NCBI RefSeq assembly: GCF_020382885.2
Contig: NC_058514.1
Span: 16,215,749 to 16,279,748 of the forward strand
Direction of reading: 5' to 3'
DNA from: Scatophagus argus
Lineage: Eukaryota > Chordata > Actinopteri > Scatophagidae
Length of the DNA: 64,000 bases
Shown: positions 12,057 to 22,866 of the stretch, piece after piece
Layout: every line of letters begins with the position of its first letter
Position numbering within the stretch: position 1 is the stretch's first letter
The notes under the pieces: model-generated
Databases searched by the model: none
Told to the model about the DNA's origin: nothing
What the model saw: the letters and a program-made list of their open reading frames with translations, nothing else
Position numbers and translations under genes: made by a program

Positions 12057-12128
12057 TGCATTGGCCGGGAATCGAACCCGGGTCAACTGCTTGGAAGGCA
12101 GCTATGCTCACCACTATACCACCAATGC
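12057..12128 (-). tRNA. tRNA-Gly (TCC), copy 2
   Basis: Identical over its 72 nt to the copy at 10545-10616, including anticodon TCC and an intact B box, although the flanks differ by scattered substitutions. Identity inside and divergence outside suggests selection or gene conversion on the tRNA itself. Confidence 0.9.
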
Positions 12129-12341
12129 CCTGTGGAAAGTGTCACAACGGAAGCATGTGTGATCTACATTTCATAGCACTTGCTGAAACGTCGACTCACT
12201 TGACAGAACACCACAGAACCATTTGGAATTGGGAACTGATCTGCCCAAATCACTTTGAAAAGCAGCAAATCTCCGATAAACAAAGAGTGATGAATGCTGT
12301 TCTGGAAAGCCAAAGACATGTAACAAAAAAGTTCCGTTGAC

Positions 12342-13740
12342 TGTCTGAGAGAATTTGACAATTTGACTTTGTTTTTTGTTTCTCTCCATGAATTTACACA
12401 CTAATAGACATGCAGCAGTAGCCCACTACAAGCTCATGGGATTTTACAGATATTGAACTTCACGTGATTGTTGCGGCAATCTATTGCTCTCTATTGCTCT
12501 CTATTGGTCCTTTTACCCCTCTGTCAAAATATTCACTGTGAAGTCAAGACAGAAAGTTTCTCACTGGAAATTATTGACTGGAATTATACATGTCAACACT
12601 GTGATTATATTCAATGTCACCAGGAACTACTTATTTTCTTTTATTAAAATCCTTCAAAATGTTTTGCATGTATGAATGTGGACAGACATGGTTGTAAATG
12701 GCTACTTGAATGGTTGGAGGAATTACTAGCTTAGGACAATTGCAGTAGCATAAGCTAGTAATTCTAGCAATGCAAAGTATCCATGACGACAGGAGTGATA
12801 TTTGATTGACGAACCAGTTCACTGCAGTGGCAACACAATCTCAAACAGCTTGGCTTTGTGTTTCCACATGGCTCAAGGCTGGCAACCAAAAGGGAGGCCA
12901 CACACAGATATAGCGGTTAAAAAACCCCAGATAAACTAATTTAATTGCAAAAAGTAATGAAGACAGTGGTTACCGGTAATTGTTTGTATGTGTACCTAGG
13001 AGAGGATTCAGTCATGTTAGAAATGTGTGGGTGAGTGAAAATATAGTGTAAAGCAAGATGGGCTGAGATGGAGTCAAGCTTTTAAAAAGGTGGCCCTTTT
13101 TGCCTTTCGACAGGTCCAGTCCAGAACGGCAGATACAAACTGACAACCTTCCCAACTCCACCTAGCACCTCCCAGTGCCTCCAACCAGCAGGTAGAGATG
13201 GAGGACTCATCACAGTTTTTCAATCCACTGTTTAGTCCACCAAATTATACATGCTATATGACTTAAATCTCCTCTGCCATCACTTTGATCTTGTGCTCCA
13301 AAAGTTTGATTTTCTGTTTTGGTCCATGGCTATTTTTGACTAAACTCACATTTTTTAAGGTATTATGTAAGGGTAAATTTCAGGGCAGGTGTTTCTAAAT
13401 AATGCCTTAGAGTCTTAGAAATCTTATAAAACAAGGACTACTTGTCACCTTCATGCCTTCTTTCCCCAGGCCATAATCATCAGAAACAAAGACATTTAAC
13501 ACAAACCCTGTACTCAACATTTAAACACTATGCTATCTATCTAATCTAATCCAATATCCTGTAAATCCATTGTCCAACAGATTCAATTTATCCTATTGAT
13601 GTATTTATTTAACATACTTTTTTTTTTTTTTTTTTTTGAACTGGCAAACATGTTGGTAGCACTGGTAGTCATGGCCTTTTTGATTATTCCCTTTTAGACT
13701 GGTGTCTTTTGTTCTTTGATACATTTTTCTTTTGTAGTAT
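12342..13740. other. Intergenic, no gene seen
   Basis: Contains a short tandem of CTATTGCTCT-type units at 12480-12508 and a 20-base T run at 13618-13637. Nothing else is recognisable. Confidence 0.6.
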
Positions 13741-13749
13741 TATGCAGGC

Positions 13750-14420
13750 TCAATGCACAATGCCTCCATCATCCTCTGGTCATCCATCTTTTCCTCAATG
13801 AAGGCTTTTCTTACCCTTTTATTCTGCCACTTTTTCATCTCAAATGCCTTGTTCTCCACACATACAGCATCTTATTCACTGTTAAAAGGCTTTTCTTTCT
13901 TTTTCAGCATTCTCCTTCTGGAAAGCCTCCCTCATCCTCTCTAAGCCAGTCTACTTTTGAATGTAAGCCTTCCTTATCATTGCCTTTTCCATCTTGAACA
14001 TCCTCCTGTCATTAATTATAGCATCATTTTCAGGCTTTCTTTTTTATGCAGTGTGCCCTCAGTTCTTTGTTTAAGGTTTCTCTTTCCTTTTTCATGTTAT
14101 CTGTCTCTACCTGGAAAGCCTCCCTGATCCTCTGTCTAACATTTCTTGATTGTAGCCATCTCTCATCATGGCCATCTTTTTATTTTCCATATCGAGGGGC
14201 TTCCTTTCCTCATGAATCCTTTTTACTGCATCAAAAGCCTTCCTTCCCATTTGTTTTGCTTCGTCTTATCTTCAGTTCTCTATTTAAGGCCTTTCTTTTT
14301 CATTTTTTTTCATTCTCCATCTGGAAAGTATTCCTCATTCCTCTCTCATCTTTTTTAGGTGTGTTTCTTCATGCAAAAGGTTTCTTACATTTTTCTTCAC
14401 CAGAGATGTTTTGAGTTTTT
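13750..14420 (-). pseudogene. Decayed repetitive coding-like block (unknown protein)
   Basis: The plus strand is strongly pyrimidine-rich and carries three imperfect repeats about 210 bp apart, each with a core like CTGGAAAGCCTCCCTCATCC (near 13918, 14110 and 14320). Read on the minus strand these become charged helical peptides such as ERMREAFQKENAEKERKAF and RIREAFQVETDNMKKERET. A longer intact piece includes DAVKRIHEERKPLDMENKK. Stop codons and frame changes separate the pieces. I do not recognise the family. Either a dead exon of a repeat-rich, coiled-coil-like protein or a purine-rich minisatellite that reads this way by chance would fit. Confidence 0.35.
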
Positions 14421-14599
14421 ATTTTACAATTTTCATTCTTTCATGGGCCACGCTGCACTTAAGTCTTGCACCTGCACCCACTGTTTTGTAGTTTATCCTA
14501 TCTTTTATTGTGTTTTATTTCCTCATGACTTTTCCCTGTTTAATTCATATATTTTGTGTGTTTCATTCTATGTTTATACTGCATTTTCAAGTGGTTTTT

Positions 14600-16298
14600 C
14601 TTTCTTGTTATTATTTTCAACATCGTAGTTAATACTGAAGACATCCATGCTATGAAAGAACACGTATGGAATTATGTAGTAAACAAAAACCTGTTAAACA
14701 ACCCAGAATATGTTTTATATTTTTGTCCAAAGTAACCATATTTAGCTTCGATCACAGCTTTGTACACTCATGGCATTCTCTTATCAGATTCATGAGGTAG
14801 TCACCTGGAATGGTTTTCAGTTCACAGGTGCGCCTTGTCAAGAGTTAATTCATGCCATTTCTTGCCTTCTTAATGTTGAAGAGCTAGAAGCGAATCACCT
14901 GCATACCCACAACCGAGGCAGTGGAAAGAGTCAAAAAACGACTACAGCAGGACTTTCGGATGAGAGATGAAATGTCTTCAACAACCTGAAGATGTCTGGC
15001 TGCCTTTGCTTCTAGCACTTCAACTACAATAACGTGGATGACTGAGAACCTGCATCGACATACTGCCTTCGTAATGTGCGTCAGACTATCAGCATTTAGT
15101 GCAGAGGAAGGCTTGGTCCAGAGTCAATAGCCCTATTAGTGCTACGACAGCTACTGTACAAATCCATATCATGGCAAGAAATACTCAGTTAGGTAAAGAG
15201 AAAAGACACTCTGTCATTACTTTAAGAGATGAAGGTCTGTCAATCCAAAAAAATCTCAACAACTTTGAATGGATCCCCAAGTGCCATCGACAAGACCATC
15301 AAATGCTATGATGAAACTGGCTCTCCAGCCTGAGAACAGCACCTCAGATTAAAGCCCACATAAATGCTTCTTGGAGTTCAAGTGGCAGACATATTGCAGG
15401 AGCCACAGTTCATAGGAGACTGTGTGTGTCAGGTCTTCATGGTCGAACTGTGGCAAAGCATAAGTATAAGTATAAGTATAAGAGACTTGCTTCGGCCAAG
15501 AAACACAAGTAATGGACATTAGGTCAGTGGAAAATTGCCCTTTGGTCTGATGAGTCCAAATTTTAGATTTTTCGTTCTAATCCTCATGTCTTTGTTAGAC
15601 GTAGAGAGGGTGAACAGACAGTTCCTGAATGTGTGGTTCCCACTGTGAAGCATGGAGGAGGTGGTGTTATGGTGTGGGGTTGCTTTGCTGGTGACACTGT
15701 TGGTGACTTAGTCAAAATTGAGGGCACACTTAACCAGGATGGCTACCATAACATTTTGCAGTAACATGCCATCCCATCCAGTTTGCATTTAGTGGGACCA
15801 TCATTTGTTTTCCAACAGGACAATTACCCCAGACACACCTCTAGATAATGTAAGGGCTATTTGTCCAAGAAGGAGGAGAGTGATGGAGTGCTACATCAGA
15901 CGACCTGGCCTCCACATTCACCCGATCTAAACTGAGATGGTTCGGGATGAGTTAGACCAGAGAGTGAAGGAAAAGCAGCCAACAAGTACCCAACACCTCT
16001 GAGAACTCTTCAAGATTGTTGGAAAAGCATTTCAGGTGACTACTTCATGAGGCTGCTCAAGGTGCCAAGAGTCCCAAGAGTGTGCAAAGCTGTCATCAAA
16101 GCAAAAGGTGGCTACTTTAAAGAATCCAAAATATAAAACATATTCTGTTTTATTTAACACGTTTTGGTTGACTACATATACATTACAATGTCATAATTTC
16201 ATTGTCTTCAGTATTAATATTCAATGCTGAAAACAATAAAAATAAAGAAAAGCCATTGAATAAGAAGATGTGTCCATACTTTTGACTGGTAGTGTATC
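14600..16298 (+). mobile_element. Dead Tc1/mariner transposon
   Basis: The right end reads GTGTCCATACTTTTGACTGG, the terminal sequence of a common fish Tc1 family. The inner terminal repeat is long, and about 14600-14830 matches the reverse complement of about 16015-16250; the outermost left tip is lost. Transposase remains are readable on + with stops and frameshifts: MARNTQLGKEKRHSVITLRD near 15172, then LGQWKIALWSDESKF near 15520, CVVPTVKHGGGGVMVWGCFA near 15630 and WPPHSPDLN near 15907. These cover the D...D...D/E catalytic region of the family. An unrelated segment at about 14930-15070 appears to be inserted. Not autonomous. Confidence 0.85.
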
Positions 16299-17095
16299 TA
16301 TCGGTTATAAAGCACATTGTAATGCTTTATACAATTATTATTCACATTATCAACAGGATAATCTGTGTTGGCTGTGTGGCTGACCTTGTGTCAAACTCAC
16401 AAAAGACCTTTACTGGTTTTCATTCAGGGGAAAATGTTTCATTTCAGTAAATCTTCTATTTTTTTTTCCCCCATTCAGATATTTCATTAAAAGACTGAAG
16501 ACAGATCTGAGTGATCTTCAAATGTAAAAACCTGCTAACCTGACAAGAGGATGAAAGAGTCTGAGCGGGGTTATCAACACAGATGCTATAGTAGAGAAAA
16601 CACATTTTAAAAATGTAGTGCAACACATATCAGTCTAGGATCATGAACACTGAGAAATATGAAGAAATAAACTATATTACCTGTGAGAGTATTGTAGACT
16701 AAATGGTTCTTACCCCCTTTTGCTTTAAGAAAAATTGTTGTTGTTATAAAATGTAAGACCTCCACTGCAGTGACCTCAGATGGCCACATGGTGACAGCAT
16801 ACACCATATTTTCTTGGGCGGTTTTACACGCGTGCAGAACCATGCTTGATACTCTGCACCTCTTTTGATGAATATTGAGGTTGTGTGTTATCAGTTCATC
16901 TCTGGTCAGTGATCAGTTCACGCCATAGCAGGACACGGTATCATACACACTTGCAGTCTGATGCGATTTAATTCAGTGGCTCTATTGTAATTAATGAATA
17001 ATTAAGAACTTTATTTTAATGTTAAGATTTGTTGTAGTCATCTTTTTACTGGTGTTTGTAGTAGTATTCTATATTTGATAGCTTTTTTCTGCTGG
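16299..17095. other. Intergenic, no gene seen
   Basis: AT-rich sequence between the Tc1 element and the L2-like LINE. The short open frames have no supporting features. Confidence 0.55.
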
Positions 17096-17099
17096 AAAG

Positions 17100-18345
17100 C
17101 CATGCAATACTAATACTAACTGATGTGTCCAGGTCCACTGTAAGAAGTCTGACCAGGATATGTCCTTTAACTCACACATAGCTCAAATTTCAAGGACTGT
17201 CTTCTTTCATCTTTACAACATCGTAAAAATTAAGCATGTTATGTCTCAAAAACCTGCAGAAAAATTAGTCCACGCATCCAGGCTGGACTATCGCAACTCC
17301 CTAATATCAGGCTGCCTCAACAAGTCCCTGAAGACTCTCTAACTAATCCAGAATGTTGCTGCATGTGTACTGACAAAAACTCTTATTAGAGACCATATTT
17401 CTCCTGTACTGGCTTCTCTACACTGGCTGCCTGTAAAGTTTAGAATAGAGATTAAAATTCTCCTCATATACAAAGCCCTAAACGGTCAGGCACCATTTTA
17501 TCACAAAGAGCTCAGAGTAGCTTATTGTCCAACCAGAACCCTACGCTCCCAGGATGCAGGGTTACTAGTGGTTCCCCTTCAAAAGTAGATCGGGAACCAG
17601 AGCCTTTAGTTATCAAGCTCCTCTGCTGTGAAACAACCTTCCAGTTTTGGTCTGGGAGGAGGACACCCTCTCTATGTTTAAGAGTAGAGGTAAAATGAGT
17701 AAGATAAAGCGTATTAGAACTGGCTTAGGCTCGCCCCTAGTTATGCTGCTATCAGCTATATAGACTGCCAGGGGATCTCCCATGATGCACTCTCCCCTCC
17801 TCTAACTCTCCTTGTACACACATTCATGTCCCACGAATGCATGTCACTTACCTGACTCCTTTCCAGGAGTCCTTTCTCGTCTCACAGGTTCACATGGATC
17901 GTGTTTGGACCTCCTGCTGTGGTCCTGCTCGACACTGATGACTGATGATGATGTTATTACCACTTAATCATATTTCTATATTACTACTAGTGCTTCTACT
18001 ACTATCATTATTATTATTGTTCATGTTGTTTTTTTATCATTCCAGTAATCAGTTATTATTGCTATTGCAATACATCTGTCTGTGTGTCCCCCTCTCTAGC
18101 AATCTCTCCCTCTCATTCTCCTTCTCACTCTCTCACTCTTCCTCTCTCTCTCTCCCTCTCTCTCTCTCACTATTTCACTCGCAACCCAACCGGTCAAGGC
18201 AGATGGCCGCCCACGTAGAGCTGAAGTCTGCTCCGAAGTTTTTCCTCGCCAGTGTTGCTAAGTGCTTGCTCATGGGGGTTTTGTCGGGTCTCTCTGTATT
18301 GAAAACTAAATTTAACAGTTTAGTCTAGACCTGCTATAAAACACA
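17100..18345 (+). mobile_element. L2-like LINE, 3' part with reverse transcriptase remains
   Basis: The + strand encodes the end of a CR1/L2-type reverse transcriptase: MSFNSHIAQISRTVFFHLYN near 17160, SRLDYRNSLISGCLNKSLKT, then after a stop RDHISPVLASLHWLPVKFRI near 17390 and PTRTLRSQDAGLLVVP near 17530. The frame is broken several times. A CT-rich stretch and the segment CAACCCAACCGGTCAAGGCAGATGG (18183-18207) follow. That last segment recurs on the minus strand at 19450-19710 and 52620-52890. Confidence 0.8.
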
Positions 18346-18369
18346 CACAGTTTTATAGTTTTTTTCATG

Positions 18370-19330
18370 AATACGTTTATTGATTTTTCAGCTCCCTTAT
18401 ATAAAAAAAACCCACCCCAAATAATAAAAGAATACAACAGCACCATCAACCCCAGATAAGTTTATTATGAAATGTAGGAAAGGTGTCCAAATGTCATCGA
18501 AGTCTCACAATCCCACAGCGAAACAGAGTGCATATTTCTCTATCACATTTAATACAGTTGTCAGGAATGCCTGTGCTTTACAAGAGTGAAGTATGCTCTG
18601 AATAACCATTTGTACAGTAACAACCTGAACCTGGTGTTAATAGTCTGAATTCATTCTAACACACACACCTCCTCCCAGTCCTCCACTGAGATGCCTATTT
18701 GAAGATCATTTTTCCATGCAGAAAGATATGAAAGAGAACTTTCTTTAGAGCTTGCAAACAGTATATTGTAAAATTTAGATAACTAACCTTTATTTTGTAA
18801 ATGGTTTATTGCAAGACCCCTATAGAGGACAGTGGAGTCTGTGTATAGACTGTAAGTCTGTGTGTTTATAAAACTTCTTATTTATAGATACTTAAAAAAA
18901 TGTTTCCTAGGAATGTTATATTTAGCCACTTGTTCAAAAGACATCAAGGTACCATCACTGTATAGGTCTTTTATAGGTCTTTCATCTTACTCCTGTATTC
19001 GTCCAGAGTTTAAATCCCATGTCAAATCTCCCTGGCTTAAAGTTATTATTACTCCAAATTGGAGGAAAAACAAGAAATCTTACAGGATTCCTTTAAGAAG
19101 ACACGAACCTGATACCAGACTAATACAGTATTTCTAAGAAAGGGATTTTGAGTGTTTTTTTTATTTGACTCTGTAGAGTCTCTATAGAGATATAGCTGTA
19201 ATATTAATTTTAATAAATTGTTTTCTATATTCATCCAGGTTGGGATGTCTATAGTTGAAAAGTAGTATGTGACTGCACAGAGTTTGGCTGCCCAGTAATG
19301 AAGGTTCATATTAGGCAGTCTAAACCCACC
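18370..19330 (-). mobile_element. L1/Tx1-like LINE ORF2 C-terminal remnant
   Basis: On the minus strand, pieces typical of fish L1-type ORF2 C-terminal sequence are readable. NLHYWAAKLCAVTYYFSTID near 19300 leads to FLRNTVLVWYQVRVF, then SDGTLMSFEQVAKYNIPRKH followed by FFKYL near 18890-18955, then YRGLAINHL. Stops and frameshifts break the reading frame. It lies head to tail against the L2-like LINE on its left. Confidence 0.75.
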
Positions 19331-19449
19331 TCAGTTGTATGGGAGGTATACAGTAGGAGAGATAGATATAACCTGGGCCTATTACTGTTCCATATAAACC
19401 CAGTAAAACATTTCTTCAGATTAGAAAAAAAAACCCATCTTTGGTTGAA

Positions 19450-19710
19450 CACACGTACAACAATTCAATTCAATTCAGTTTATTTATATAGCACCAATTC
19501 ACAACTAAAGTTATCTCATGACACTTTCCAATTAGAGCAGGTCTAGACCAAACTCTTTAATTAAACTGTAATACAGAGAACCCAACATTCCCCCTTGAGC
19601 AAGCACTTGGTGACAGTGGTGAGGAAAAACTGCCTTTTAGAAGGCAGAAACCTCGGAGCAGACCCCGACTCAAGATGGGCGGCCATCTGCCTTGACCGGT
19701 TGGGTTGAGA
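19450..19710 (-). mobile_element. L2-like LINE 3' end, second copy
   Basis: CAATTCAATTCAATTCAGTTTATTTATATAGCACCAATTCAC marks the 3' tail on the minus strand. It is followed by GAGCAAGCACTTGGTGACAG and CGGCCATCTGCCTTGACCGG, which match the 3' region of 17100-18345 and the copy at 52620. 5'-truncated, with no coding sequence. Confidence 0.8.
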
Positions 19711-20060
19711 GAGAGAGACAGACAAGGACACCCAGCAAATTACATGCAGTGAACACAGACACACACTGCTACTGTCAGGCGCCCGGGGAGCAAATCAGGG
19801 CTTAAGTGCCTTGCTCAAGGGCACATTAGCCTGCTAATTGGGTTTGGGCTTCCACTTTTAGTATAAAAATGGTGCCACCATTGACTGGGTCAGTAAGATG
19901 TGGAGAACACACATGCGACTAGAGACTTAACATGCAATTGCCCATGCTGGTAATAGAGTTAAAGGCGACTGGACGTGAATGAAGATGGGGGAACCCAGTT
20001 TGACAAGTTTTGTCCAGCCGCCCGCAATCCCTCAGTCTGCCTGCAGAGTGGCAGCGGCGG
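19711..20060. other. Upstream flank of the TRIM gene
   Basis: Includes a short dispersed fish repeat around 19785-19835 (AAGTGCCTTGCTCAAGGGCAC). No coding feature. The TRIM promoter is expected at its right end. Confidence 0.45.
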
Positions 20061-20069
20061 AGGAACACC

Positions 20070-20118
20070 GGAAAAACGAAACAATTTTACCGCCACAATG
20101 CAGAAATGAAAGTGAAAG
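20070..20118 (+). promoter_or_regulatory. IRF/ISRE-like sites of the TRIM gene
   Basis: GGAAAAACGAAACA at 20070-20083 is near the interferon-stimulated response element, and GAAAGTGAAA at 20108-20117 matches the IRF core GAAANNGAAA exactly, with a further GAAA just before it. They lie about 85-130 bp upstream of the splice donor of the presumed first exon. Fish TRIM genes of this type are often interferon-inducible, so the placement makes sense. Function is inferred from motif and position only. Confidence 0.5.
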
Positions 20119-20149
20119 GATTTTATTGAAAGGTAGCGGCTGTTTGGCT

Positions 20150-20202
20150 GTTGCTTGTCTTGTTCACCGACAACAGGCTACATCTTTATCAGAGACACGC
20201 CG
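20150..20202 (+). other. Probable 5' UTR exon of the TRIM gene
   Basis: A strong donor CCG|GTGAGT ends the exon at 20202. The matching acceptor TTTTGTTTTCTAG ends at 21232, two bases before the TRIM start codon. The 5' limit is unknown; I placed it after the ISRE-like sites. An open frame from 19979 through this exon does not join in frame to the TRIM ATG, so I treat the exon as untranslated. Confidence 0.55.
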
Positions 20203-21234
20203 GTGAGTACAGTGAATGGCGTTTGCTGTGTTTACACAGGGCGCAACTAAAGAGGGAGGAGGAGCTTTGTCCACTGAAAAGGCTTTAGTGAAGTTTAACT
20301 TTGTCAGTCCTCCGAGCTGTAGCCCACTTTCTCAGAGTCAAAGGGCATATTGCTATTCAAAGCACTCCCAGACTGAAGAGGCAAAGCAAAGGGGCCGCTT
20401 GTGTTATCCGACCACATTTACTATACACATTACTATATATATTATATATCATATTACTTATCTAGAACACGGATTTATTGATTTGTTTTTTGTTGTTGTT
20501 TCGTGTTTTCCCGTAGAAGCGCATACACTCTAAAAAGTCTACATTTTCTTTTAAATTTTTTTTTAATTTTTTTAAATTTTTTTTGCAAATTCTGGAATTT
20601 ATGTTCTGTTATTATTATATTAAATCAGGTAAATAAATACGGGTCGGGTTTTTTTTCATATGTATAAGCCTGTGTAGGTATATATAAGAAACGCTATTGC
20701 ATGAAAAGTAAGTAACCTTACTTTCATCAGTAATAAAGAGGGTCAAATAGAAGTATCAGACATCCACACAGAGGATCATGTAAAATAGCAGCTGTCTTTA
20801 TTTAAGGAGGGAAGCCTTCAAGGAATAGGCACATATTGTGAGGTACTAGAAACTAAATTAAACATATACAGAAATGACACACACAAAGGCAACATACAAG
20901 GAAAAAATGTGATGTGTGAAGTGTAACTTTTTAAACATTGAAAATGAGGTGAAACACATTTTTCTTTTCTTACACCCACAAAAAATGTTTTATTCGTAAT
21001 TGTACACGAATTCTGATTAATAAGGAAAAACTGTTTAGGGCTTCACAATATACCAAGACATTTCATTTAAAGTGTTAAATTGTGCAGCCTGATGAGGATC
21101 AGTGTGCTCAGACTTGTAGCAATTTAGCATCTAATATTGAAGAGAGTCATGGCTAATGATGTTAAACAGTATGGAGGGAAGGGGAATAATGCTAATAATA
21201 CATTTTTTTCTGCTTTTGGTTTTGTTTTCTAGAC

Positions 21235-22866
21235 ATGTCTGCTGCCAGCAGTTTCCTCTCTGAAGAGCAGCTTCTGTGTTCCATCTGTCTGGATGTGTTC
21301 ACCGAACCAGTCACCATACCATGTGGACACAACTTCTGCAAGAACTGCATTACATCCCACTGGAATATTAATATCCAAAGCTATTGTCCCATGTGTAAAG
21401 ATGCCTTTGACAGAAGGCCTGAGGTACGGGTCAATACCATCTTATCTGAGGTGGCTGCTCAGTTCAGACAGTCAGCTATAAAGAGAACTATTAGCTGCTC
21501 AGTGCAAAAACGTGCCACCTCAGGAGATGTTCTTTGTGAAGTCTGCACTAAAACCAAAATGAAAGCCCTAAAGTCCTGTCTGGTGTGTTTGACCTCCTAT
21601 TGTGAGTCTCACCTGGAGCCTCATTACAGAATTCCAGGCCTGAAAAGACATGAGCTGATTGACCCTGTGGAGAACCTGGAAGACAGAATGTGTAAGAGGC
21701 ATGATAGACCCCTGGAGCTGTTCTGTAAGACAGATCAGATGTATGTGTGCCGGCTGTGCATCGCCACAGATCACAAGAGACATCACTTTTCTCCCCTGAA
21801 AAAGGAATATGAACAAAAGAAGGCTGCGCTGGCGGAGAATGAAGCTAAAATTCATCAGATGATCCAGGAAAGACGAGTGAAGATTCAGCAGATCAAACAG
21901 TCGGTGAAGCTCAGTAGGGAAGATGCAGACAGAGAGACAGCAGTCAGTGTGCAGGTCTTCACTGCTCTCATCCAGTCTGTTGAGAGGAGTCTTGCTCAGC
22001 TCACCGATGTGATTGAAGAGACACACAAAACAACAGAGAAACAGGCTGAAGTCCTCGTTCAAGAGCTGGAAGAGGAAATCTCTGAGTTGACGAACAGAAG
22101 TGCTGAAGTGGAGCAGCTCTCACGCACTGAAGACCATCTCCAGTTCCTCCAAAGCTTCCCATCCCTGAACCCTGTTCCACCCACCAAAGACTGGACAAAG
22201 GTCAGAGTGCGCTCGTCTTATGAGGGGGCTGTGAGGAGAGCTGTGGCTCAGCTGGAGGAGGCACTCAGTAAAGACGTGGGGAAGATGTGTGCTGATATTA
22301 AGCTGAAGAAGGCTCAACAGTATATGGTGGATGTGACTCTTGATCCTGATACAGCAAGTCCATATCTCATCCTGTCTGAGGATGGGAAACAAGTCAAGTG
22401 TGATGAGATTCAAAAGAGTGTCTCTGACAACCCAAAGAGATTTTCTGTTTGTAATGCTGTTTTAGGAAGTCAGAGTTTCTCCTTAGGCAGATTTTATTAT
22501 GAAGTTGACGTTACAGGGAAGACTGACTGGGATGTAGGAGTGGCCAGTGAATCGGTCATGAGGAAGGGAAAAATCAGATTGTCCCCTAAGAATGGCTACT
22601 GGACTGTTTGGTTAAGAAAGGGAACTGAGTACAAAGCTCTTGCTGGCCCAGGTGTCTTACTCTCTCTGAAGTCAAAGCCTCAGAAGGTGGGAGTGTTTGT
22701 GGATTATGACGAGGGTCTGATCTCATTTTATGATGCAGATACAGCAGCTCTCATCTACTCCTTTACTGGCTGTAACTTCACTGAGAAACTCTACCCATAC
22801 TTTAGTCTCTGTGGTATAGAAGGTGGCAAAAACACTGCCCCTCTGATCCTGTGTTATACAAATTGA
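21235..22866 (+). CDS. TRIM E3 ubiquitin ligase, bloodthirsty-related (btr) type
   Basis: The 543-residue frame lies in a single exon. A RING finger of the C3HC4 type is formed by C15, C18, C30, H32, C35, C38, C51 and C54. A B-box1-like zinc motif (about 98-125) and a B-box2 (about 150-190, starting MCKRHDRPLELFCK) follow. A long coiled coil spans about 195-305. PRY-SPRY covers about 355-543, with the typical LDPDTASPYLILSEDGKQV opening and DWDVGVASES inside. Such proteins ligate ubiquitin through the RING and recognise targets through SPRY. Fish have large expanded sets of these genes, many linked to antiviral responses. The ATG follows the acceptor directly, which fixes the start. All key residues are present, so it looks functional. 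I cannot tell which btr/TRIM39-like member it is. Confidence 0.9.
   Translation: MSAASSFLSEEQLLCSICLDVFTEPVTIPCGHNFCKNCITSHWNINIQSYCPMCKDAFDRRPEVRVNTILSEVAAQFRQSAIKRTISCSVQKRATSGDVLCEVCTKTKMKALKSCLVCLTSYCESHLEPHYRIPGLKRHELIDPVENLEDRMCKRHDRPLELFCKTDQMYVCRLCIATDHKRHHFSPLKKEYEQKKAALAENEAKIHQMIQERRVKIQQIKQSVKLSREDADRETAVSVQVFTALIQSVERSLAQLTDVIEETHKTTEKQAEVLVQELEEEISELTNRSAEVEQLSRTEDHLQFLQSFPSLNPVPPTKDWTKVRVRSSYEGAVRRAVAQLEEALSKDVGKMCADIKLKKAQQYMVDVTLDPDTASPYLILSEDGKQVKCDEIQKSVSDNPKRFSVCNAVLGSQSFSLGRFYYEVDVTGKTDWDVGVASESVMRKGKIRLSPKNGYWTVWLRKGTEYKALAGPGVLLSLKSKPQKVGVFVDYDEGLISFYDADTAALIYSFTGCNFTEKLYPYFSLCGIEGGKNTAPLILCYTN

Larger units (their letters stand above)
9775..12341. repeat. Tandemly duplicated tRNA-Glu/tRNA-Gly cluster
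   Basis: Two long units of about 1.1 kb are clearly related by eye: about 9775-10826 and 11233-12341. Each carries one tRNA-Glu on + and one tRNA-Gly on minus with matching flanks (for example GCACTGTCATGCACGTACAG in both). Between them, about 10860-11235 is a diverged partial unit with only a Gly pseudogene. The Glu copies are 1524 bp apart and the Gly copies 1512 bp apart. Tandem blocks of mixed tRNA genes are usual in teleosts and tRNAs are Pol III transcribed. Confidence 0.85.

Noticed and set aside
11876-12340. 154-codon frame across the tRNA-Gly copy
   Set aside because: It passes through the tRNA gene on the opposite strand and is repeated only because the unit is duplicated.
14046-14414. 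122-codon Phe/Ser-rich frame on +
   Set aside because: Produced by the pyrimidine-rich strand of the decayed repeat block; the minus strand reading looks more protein-like.
17945-18328. 127-codon Leu/Ser-rich frame
   Set aside because: Lies in the CT-rich 3' region of the L2-like LINE; low-complexity translation.
19979-20206. Open frame before the TRIM gene
   Set aside because: It ends at the donor of the probable 5' UTR exon, and after splicing its frame does not match the TRIM start codon.
21568-22062. 164-codon frame on minus within the TRIM gene
   Set aside because: Shadow of the TRIM coding sequence; no independent features.
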